The translations under genes and the position numbers were made by a program. A DNA stretch of 10,449 nt. It comes from Goniomonas avonlea (Eukaryota > Cryptophyceae > Goniomonadida > Goniomonadaceae). Under the pieces are notes generated by a model, which saw nothing but the letters and a program-made list of their open reading frames with translations, did not search any database and was not told the origin of the DNA. Below, piece after piece: positions 6,906-10,449 of the stretch (position 1 is the first letter of the stretch; each line of letters begins with the position of its first letter). The stretch spans positions 1 through 10,449 of the forward strand of contig QUTJ01031227.1 in NCBI GenBank assembly GCA_003573635.1, in the 5' to 3' direction.

Positions 6906-6944
6906 CATTTCACACAATCTTATAAACCTGTGAAATGGTGAAAC
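6906..6944. promoter_or_regulatory. Operator-like repeat upstream of the winged-helix gene
   Basis: CATTTCACA (6906-6914) and TGTGAAATG (6929-6937) form a 9-bp inverted repeat with a 14-nt spacer. A second GTGAAA starts at 6938, 8 bp after the first. The same GTGAA spacing occurs over the rep start codon at 3623-3636. The hairpin could alternatively slow transcription between rep and the next gene, but it lacks an immediate T-run. I favour an operator, probably for the winged-helix protein encoded 28 bp downstream. Confidence 0.5.
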
Positions 6945-6971
6945 ACTTTTTTTAATCAAAAATACTATACC

Positions 6972-7334
6972 ATGAAAAGTGAAAATAAAAAACAAAAAAA
7001 CCTAAAAGGAAATATTAATATAAAAGGAAAAAACATTGCCAAAACTTCAATTGAAGCGTACCATGCGGAAGATGTAAAAAAGAAGATCCCAAAGCAAGCA
7101 ACGACTGTAAGGCAGTATCTAACAACGGTTGACAGTCAAACGAGCCGTGGAATAGCAAAAGCATTGAACATGGAGCGTGGATCAGTAACACGTACTTTAT
7201 TTAATTTGACGCAAAAAAAAGTAGTTACTGTGCTAAAAATAGAGCCGTGTCCAATTACTCAAAAGCACGTTAGGTGGTACGCATTGAATAAAAAATCCAA
7301 AGGTGATGTGGTGGAAATAAACGAAGCGGCATAA
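6972..7334 (+). CDS. Winged helix-turn-helix DNA-binding protein
   Basis: 120 aa. The first 40 residues are basic and probably disordered. Residues about 43-106 read as a winged helix: VRQYLTTV, then QTSRGIAKAL as the second helix, MERGSVTRTLFNLTQ as the recognition helix, and KKVVTVLKIEP...VRWYALN as the wing strands. The pattern is MarR-like or phage-replication-like ("one cut, then next helix decides"), but I cannot name the family. It lies 71 nt after rep on the same strand, with an operator-like repeat in the gap that also overlaps the rep start. A role as repressor of rep and of itself is therefore plausible. It could instead help at the origin as an accessory replication protein. Confidence 0.8.
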   Translation: MKSENKKQKNLKGNINIKGKNIAKTSIEAYHAEDVKKKIPKQATTVRQYLTTVDSQTSRGIAKALNMERGSVTRTLFNLTQKKVVTVLKIEPCPITQKHVRWYALNKKSKGDVVEINEAA

Positions 7335-7405
7335 ATTGATTTAATCTTCAGGATATAGGTTTTTTTAATGACAGTAATTGAAAGTATTTTTTTAAGGAAT
7401 GAAGC

Positions 7406-7669
7406 ATGGAAAAAATAAAAATAAGCGAGTTGGAAAAGTTATCCAAAGGTGAATTAATAAAACAGATCCTTCTTCTTCAGAAAATAAAACACTTTCAATT
7501 TGAAACGGTGGAAGTGGAATCTGTAAAAATGGAATCTATTAAACCGATACGTTTTGAACCTGAAGTGTATTCCAACGAAATAATAATTTTTGATGATAGT
7601 AAATGTTTTTTGTGTGGTCAACAATGGAAGAAAAAACCCCAAAGCAAAAAAAGTGCTTCAGGGTATTAG
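7406..7669 (+). CDS. Small protein with CxxC pair, unknown function
   Basis: 87 aa; not recognised. The N-terminal 30 residues are a probable amphipathic helix (ISELEKLSKGELIKQILLLQ). A Val/Glu/Ser-rich middle with a short internal echo (VEVES, VKMES) follows. The C-terminal part carries CFLCG (C67, C70) followed by a basic tail. A single Cys pair may bind metal only as a dimer. AAGGAA 8-13 nt before the ATG is one of the few purine-rich stretches resembling a ribosome-binding site. The stop codon lies just past the terminator hairpin at 7636-7664. The convergent 57-aa gene ends 2 nt beyond it. I have no functional inference from context beyond its place after the replication genes. Confidence 0.6.
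   Translation: MEKIKISELEKLSKGELIKQILLLQKIKHFQFETVEVESVKMESIKPIRFEPEVYSNEIIIFDDSKCFLCGQQWKKKPQSKKSASGY
7636..7664. terminator. Hairpin terminator between convergent genes
   Basis: ACCC (7636-7639) pairs with GGGT (7661-7664) and AAGCA (7642-7646) with TGCTT (7654-7658), with a 2-nt internal loop on each side and an A-rich apical loop. AT-rich sequence flanks it on both sides (A-run before, ATTAGTTTTAATT after). It overlaps the end of the 87-aa gene and lies just beyond the end of the convergent minus-strand ORF, so it could serve both. Confidence 0.5.
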
Positions 7670-7671
7670 TT

Positions 7672-7845
7672 TTAATTAGTTATCCAATCATTAATAAATT
7701 TTAATATCTCAATAAAAATTAACGGATGGATTTTTTTGCCTAACCACAGTAGATGCTTAATAAATGACATTAGGGTATTGAATGATTTTACCGTGTCTTT
7801 AAATTTGTTCCATGCCTTATTAGGTCTTTTGTTGTTTGCTTCCAT
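7672..7845 (-). CDS. Small 57-aa protein with hydrophobic C-terminal helix, unknown function
   Basis: Minus-strand frame from ATG (7843-7845) to TAA (7672-7674), 57 aa, starting MEANNKRPNKAWNKFKDTVK. A basic, polar N terminus is followed by an aromatic and aliphatic stretch (about residues 24-55, including HLLWLGKKIHPLIFIEILKF). This could lie along or insert into a membrane. The codons look like those of the surrounding genes, the frame faces the 87-aa gene across a shared terminator, and an inverted-repeat cluster lies just upstream. Size and character resemble type I toxins or small membrane proteins. I see no antisense RNA evidence, so no function is claimed. Confidence 0.45.
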   Translation of the reverse strand: MEANNKRPNKAWNKFKDTVKSFNTLMSFIKHLLWLGKKIHPLIFIEILKFINDWITN

Positions 7846-7854
7846 AAAAACTTT

Positions 7855-7908
7855 GTTTTACGAAGTAAAGTGAATCCTTACTTCGTAAGTAAGTATCATT
7901 CGTAAAAC
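7855..7908. repeat. Nested inverted repeats with TTCGTAA core (candidate recombination site or operator)
   Basis: TTACGAAGTAA (7858-7868) and TTACTTCGTAA (7878-7888) are a perfect 11-bp inverted repeat with a 9-nt spacer. An overlapping 10-bp pair, GTTTTACGAA (7855-7864) and TTCGTAAAAC (7899-7908), is nested around it. The TTCGTAA core therefore occurs three times, one copy opposite to the other two. Two 11-bp arms around a short centre is the geometry of Xer/dif-type core sites, and a tyrosine recombinase gene starts 225 bp away. It also lies upstream of the minus-strand 57-aa ORF, so it may instead be that gene's operator. Confidence 0.55.
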
Positions 7909-8132
7909 TATTGAAAAGGAAAAAACGCCATTTTGAGGAAAAAAAATCAAAATAATTTTAGAACAAACCTTCCACCGTGTTATTAATCCATATTTGTATT
8001 ACTTTTTAAGTAGTTTTATTTAGTTCCTATAATTTTGTATTTCGGAACAATGTATGTAGTTTTACGTAAAATGATGTAATTGCAACTTTTACAACATTTT
8101 TAACTTTTACACCACATTTAAAAATTTCAATT
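7909..8132. promoter_or_regulatory. Recombinase leader region with promoter box, 12-bp palindrome and iterons
   Basis: There is no gene here. TAATTTTG at 8030-8037 fits the Bacteroidota -7 box TAnnTTTG, but lies 95 nt from the recombinase ATG and has no clear -33 partner. TTTTACGTAAAA at 8060-8071 is a perfect 12-bp palindrome. TGTATGTAGT (8051-8060) and GTAAAATGATGTAA (8066-8079) flank it, and each occurs once more in the left non-coding region (45-54, 156-169). Two 18-bp iterons follow at 8087-8119. The density of sites suggests regulated expression or a recombination site. Confidence 0.4.
8080..8119. repeat. Second set of 18-bp iterons, upstream of the recombinase
   Basis: TTTTACAACATTT starts at 8087 and TTTTACACCACATTT at 8105, the same 18-bp period as at 1208-1261. 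TTGCAACTTTTACAA (8080-8094) is an exact 15-mer copy of 1237-1251. The array ends 13 bp before the recombinase ATG. A protein that binds the partition iterons would be expected to bind here as well. Confidence 0.65.
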
Positions 8133-9083
8133 ATGCAAAGTTTAAGAATCTTTCAAGATGAAAAATTGATCCAAGTGGATAACTATTCAGATAGAATAGT
8201 GGAAACATTATCCAATAATTATTTGATACTATTGGATAAAATGGTGGGAAGATCGAAAAACACAAAAGAAGGTTATAAAAAGAGCGTGGAACACTTTATT
8301 GCATTTATTCAAAAGAATGGAATAAATAGTCAATCTTATGATTTGTTTAGAAATGCTTTAGAAGAAATTGATAGAGGGAACGGATCTAAAAATGTGTATT
8401 TATCTGCCACAAAGAAATTATTACGTCAAGCTACAAAGGAAGGTATCTTACCAATTGATATTACGGAGAATGTTCCATATTTCGAGGTGGAATCAGGACA
8501 TAAAAAAGAAGGACTAAATGAAAACGAAGTGAAGATGGTATGGAAATATATTTCAACGATCAAAAGAGAATCCACAAGGCGGAAGGCGGAAGTGTTATTC
8601 CAATTAATGGCGGCGGAAGGATTTAGACAAATGGAAGCGCAACAAATTAAAATTGAACATATTAATGTGAATGATGCCACGGTAAAAATACAAGGAAAGG
8701 GAAAAACCGAAAAAGCACCTGTGGCAATCTTCAGAACCACCGCCGCTTTATTGGAATCCTATGTGGCGTATTTAGGAAAAGAAGATGGATATTTATTTCA
8801 ATCTAAAAGCAAACCAACTGAAGCTATTACTTTGCGTGCGATCCGTAAAATTTTTACGTGTCCTAAGTATGGTATTTTTGCAAAGTGTGGAATAACTGGA
8901 AGAAGCACCCACGGCTTCCGTCACTTCTTCACCACTAAAACTTTGGAACTAACGGATGGTGATTTAAACAAAACCGCACTAAGGACCCGACACAAAACCA
9001 CCGCCACTTTAAAAGTTTATGATGATCGAAGGATAAACAGAAATGAAATGAATAAGATGGAATCCGCCTTCATATTTGATTAA
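8133..9083 (+). CDS. Tyrosine recombinase (XerC/D-like phage integrase family)
   Basis: 316 aa, typical Xer size. Residues about 22-110 are the N-terminal core-binding (SAM-like) domain. The catalytic domain has the full set: R165 in AEGFR, K189 in QGKGK, H260 and R263 in THGFRH, H287, and nucleophile Y296. The R-K (24) and H-Y (9) spacings match XerD. The box around H287 reads RTRHKTT rather than the usual LGH, a small departure. It should cut and rejoin DNA at a short two-armed site. On a plasmid this most often resolves multimers or integrates the element. A candidate site with 11-bp arms lies at 7855-7908. No excisionase is evident, which favours resolution over integration, but this is inference. 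The ATG at 8133 follows A/T-rich leader sequence. Confidence 0.93.
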   Translation: MQSLRIFQDEKLIQVDNYSDRIVETLSNNYLILLDKMVGRSKNTKEGYKKSVEHFIAFIQKNGINSQSYDLFRNALEEIDRGNGSKNVYLSATKKLLRQATKEGILPIDITENVPYFEVESGHKKEGLNENEVKMVWKYISTIKRESTRRKAEVLFQLMAAEGFRQMEAQQIKIEHINVNDATVKIQGKGKTEKAPVAIFRTTAALLESYVAYLGKEDGYLFQSKSKPTEAITLRAIRKIFTCPKYGIFAKCGITGRSTHGFRHFFTTKTLELTDGDLNKTALRTRHKTTATLKVYDDRRINRNEMNKMESAFIFD

Positions 9084-9090
9084 AATATAA

Positions 9091-9183
9091 ATAGTGACAA
9101 ATAGTGACATTGGGGAAATAGGGGAACTGTATATAAAAGTAATAATTAGTAAGATTGAGGAAATTGAGGAACTGTATATAAAA
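9091..9183. repeat. Direct repeats between the recombinase and the acidic-protein gene
   Basis: ATAGTGACA occurs twice in tandem (9091-9099, 9101-9109). A 29-bp unit ending GGAACTGTATATAAAA then occurs at 9110-9138 and again at 9155-9183, with 26 of 29 positions identical and starts 45 bp apart. The repeats lie just before the gene at 9226. They may be operator or promoter duplications, because each copy contains TATATAAAA. No terminator for the recombinase is visible. Confidence 0.65.
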
Positions 9184-9225
9184 AGAAAATTCTTACATTT
9201 TTGAAGCAAAAAAAAAGAAACGATA

Positions 9226-9690
9226 ATGAAACAACTAAATTTAATAGTATTGAAAAGCGAATTTTTCGACTTGAATAAAAATAGTTTTTTGCAGGTGACA
9301 AATGAAAAACGAAAAACCGTTCTAAGTGGAGCGGAAGAAATAAAGGAAAGTTTAGATTCTACTTTTGAAACACTAAAACAGATTTTAGACGATTTATACG
9401 AAAACGAATATTATTCCACCAATGAGAATTTTTTAGTTTTCGACTTTGAAGATATTAAAAACCGTTTTTACTTTTCGGAATTATCAGATGTTTACCACCG
9501 AGCGGAAATATCAAACGAAGATATAGCAGATGAAATGGAAAAAGCCTATTCTAATTTGTTTCACCTTCCAAGTTATGCGGAACGAAAAACAAAAGACGAT
9601 ATTAAAAATGCGTTTTTGGTTCTTATCGAAAATCTAATCTTTGAATTACAAGATGTGAAAAGCAAAATTAAAAAACTAGATAATGAGTAA
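9226..9690 (+). CDS. Acidic hypothetical protein upstream of KilA-N
   Basis: 154 aa; not recognised. It is rich in Glu, Asp, Phe and Tyr, mostly helical in appearance, with a short N-terminal strand (NLIVLKSEFF) and a C-terminal helix ending in ELQDVKSKIKKLDNE. No membrane segment, signal peptide or metal motif is seen. Its last codons overlap the start of the KilA-N gene by 8 nt (ATGAGTAA at 9683-9690), so the two are translationally coupled and probably act together. Acidity next to a DNA-binding protein could mean a partner or a DNA-mimic inhibitor, but nothing in the sequence proves this. Confidence 0.75.
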   Translation: MKQLNLIVLKSEFFDLNKNSFLQVTNEKRKTVLSGAEEIKESLDSTFETLKQILDDLYENEYYSTNENFLVFDFEDIKNRFYFSELSDVYHRAEISNEDIADEMEKAYSNLFHLPSYAERKTKDDIKNAFLVLIENLIFELQDVKSKIKKLDNE

Positions 9691-10153
9691 AAAGAAAATA
9701 CAAGTATTCGAGTACGAAGGCAAAAACATAACTTTTGATTTTGGTGATGGTCACAAGATGGTGAACGCCACGGAAATGGCAAAGGCATTTAATAAGCTAA
9801 CTGGTAACTTTTTGAGATTGAAGCAAACGAAGGAATATGTGAAGGCATTGGAACGCCGATATTCAGATGTGAATATCGGTAATGAATACAAGGCATTGCG
9901 AGTGGTGAAAGGTGGTGATAGAAAGGATTTACAAGGTACGTGGATGGATGAAAAATTAGCTTTAAAATTTGCGGCGTGGCTTAGTTTAGATTTTGAACTT
10001 TGGGTGTGGGATCGTATCCATGAACTATTAACAAAGGGAATGATTAATAAGAAGCAACTGGAATGGACACTTCAGAAAATACGGGATAATGCAAATGAAA
10101 ATTGGATACTAGCTAATTTTGAACAATTGAAAGGCGAAGATAAAAATGAATAG
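9683..10153 (+). CDS. KilA-N domain DNA-binding protein
   Basis: 156 aa. Residues about 22-116 match the KilA-N domain: MVNATEMAKAF near the start, a variable basic middle, then GTWMDEKLALKFAAWLSLDFELWVWDRI. The domain is a DNA-binding fold common in bacterial phages, plasmids and large DNA viruses, often in antirepressor-like or regulatory proteins. The family's usual C-terminal partner domains (for example ANT) are missing; only about 40 helical, charged residues follow. It is translationally coupled to the acidic protein upstream. A strong terminator lies 87 nt downstream, so these two genes close the plus-strand series. The target is unknown. Confidence 0.9.
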   Translation: MSKKKIQVFEYEGKNITFDFGDGHKMVNATEMAKAFNKLTGNFLRLKQTKEYVKALERRYSDVNIGNEYKALRVVKGGDRKDLQGTWMDEKLALKFAAWLSLDFELWVWDRIHELLTKGMINKKQLEWTLQKIRDNANENWILANFEQLKGEDKNE

Positions 10154-10155
10154 AT

Positions 10156-10183
10156 ATTGTTCAAACATATTCAAAAGAACAAT
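10156..10183. repeat. Short inverted repeat just after the KilA-N stop
   Basis: ATTGTTC (10156-10162) and GAACAAT (10177-10183) form a perfect 7-bp inverted repeat with a 14-nt spacer, 3 nt after the stop codon. It has no T-run and is weak as a terminator. It may be an RNA-stabilising hairpin, an operator or chance. Confidence 0.3.
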
Positions 10184-10240
10184 CTTTGAAAATCTGAAAA
10201 CGATTTATTAAATTTGATTTAATTATAAAGAGAGCGTTTA

Positions 10241-10272
10241 GCCTTGCATCTTCATTGATGTAGGGCTTTTTT
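10241..10272 (+). terminator. Rho-independent terminator closing the KilA-N operon
   Basis: GCCTTGCATC (10241-10250) pairs with GATGTAGGGC (10257-10266) over 10 bp including two G-U pairs, with loop TTCATT, and is followed at once by six T. This is a standard intrinsic terminator on the plus strand. Confidence 0.88.
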
Positions 10273-10449
10273 ATTGATCCTAGAACCTTGCAAAACCTAT
10301 TATAAGGACAACATAAGAGGGCAACATAAGCAATTAAAAATGCTGACATTTACTGACATTAGAAATTTTAAAAAGCAATTGAAAAACAATACCAAATAGA
10401 TACCTTTTTTATAGTTACCCAAACGAAAAATATATATAAGGGGGGGGGG
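10273..10449. other. Non-coding right edge with short tandem repeats and poly-G
   Basis: No credible gene is present. GGACAACATAAGA (10306-10318) and GGGCAACATAAGC (10319-10331) are tandem 13-mers agreeing at 11 positions. TGCTGACATT and TACTGACATT (10341-10360) are tandem 10-mers that share GCTGACATT with 249-257. The window ends in nine G. Joined to 1-298 as a circle, this makes one non-coding region between the KilA-N terminator and the partition operon. Confidence 0.45.

Noticed and set aside
8133-9083. Integrative element or prophage based on the integrase
   Set aside because: No excisionase, att duplication at the edges, or structural phage genes; plasmid functions (ParA, replication protein) and circular edges fit better.
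9009-9209. Minus-strand frame of 66 codons overlapping the recombinase end
   Set aside because: It is a low-complexity Ile/Ser/Phe product created by the direct repeats and the complement of the recombinase gene.
10161-10349. Minus-strand open frame of 62 codons over the right terminator
   Set aside because: It runs straight through the strong plus-strand terminator and the tandem 13-mers, has no coding character and no recognisable motif.
1-10449. Linear element with terminal inverted repeats
   Set aside because: The G runs are on the same strand at both edges, and I found no inverted match between the two edges.

Overview
The window looks like one complete cryptic plasmid of about 10.4 kb, read from the middle of a G tract. 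It carries a partition locus, a large primase-helicase replication protein with a repeat-rich upstream region, a tyrosine recombinase and several small DNA-binding proteins. I see no capsid, tail, relaxase, transposase, resistance or rRNA/tRNA gene. The base composition is clearly AT-rich (about one third G+C by eye). Starts lack Shine-Dalgarno sequences and are preceded by A/T-rich stretches. Two sites fit the Bacteroidota promoter box TAnnTTTG, and KilA-N and FCS..CR zinc-ribbon proteins are common in that phylum. I therefore favour a Bacteroidota host, with moderate confidence. Both ends of the + strand are runs of G (10 at the left, 9 at the right). A direct repeat of this kind is what a circle opened at a homopolymer would give.

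Layout: 1-298 is non-coding with TGACA-type repeats. 299-1200 (minus) holds a small RHH-like protein and ParA, a probable type Ib partition pair. Upstream of parA lie three 18-bp iterons (1208-1261) that could be centromere and operator. Divergent from it are a 50-aa ribbon-helix-helix (RHH) protein (1314) and a four-helix membrane protein with a periplasmic coiled coil and a cytoplasmic zinc ribbon (1556-2965). A second RHH protein (3194) ends at a strong hairpin terminator. An AT-rich region with 20-bp degenerate repeats (3449-3508) then precedes the 1089-aa replication protein (3631-6900), which joins a TOPRIM-like DUF3854-type domain to an SF2 helicase. This architecture resembles the cyanobacterial CyRepA1 plasmid replication proteins. 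A winged-helix protein (6972) follows, and both it and rep are preceded by the same operator-like GTGAA repeat. Next come a small Cys-pair protein (7406), a convergent 57-aa ORF (7672-7845, minus), a dense set of inverted repeats, and a tyrosine recombinase (8133) with an intact catalytic set. The last genes are an acidic protein and a KilA-N protein in overlapping frames (9226-10153), closed by a clear terminator at 10241-10272.

How it may work together (inference): the primase-helicase drives replication from the 3384-3630 region. ParA and its RHH partner segregate the plasmid using the 18-bp iterons. The recombinase, whose promoter region carries the same 18-bp repeat, could resolve multimers at the inverted repeats just upstream of it. 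The winged-helix protein is a candidate repressor of rep and of itself.

Three whole-window signals stand out. The nonamer CACCTGAAG occurs about ten times, in several reading contexts and as both arms of a terminator, much as DNA-uptake sequences do. The palindromes GGCC, CCGG and CGCG appear to be absent. The 18-bp repeat is shared between the partition and recombinase promoters.
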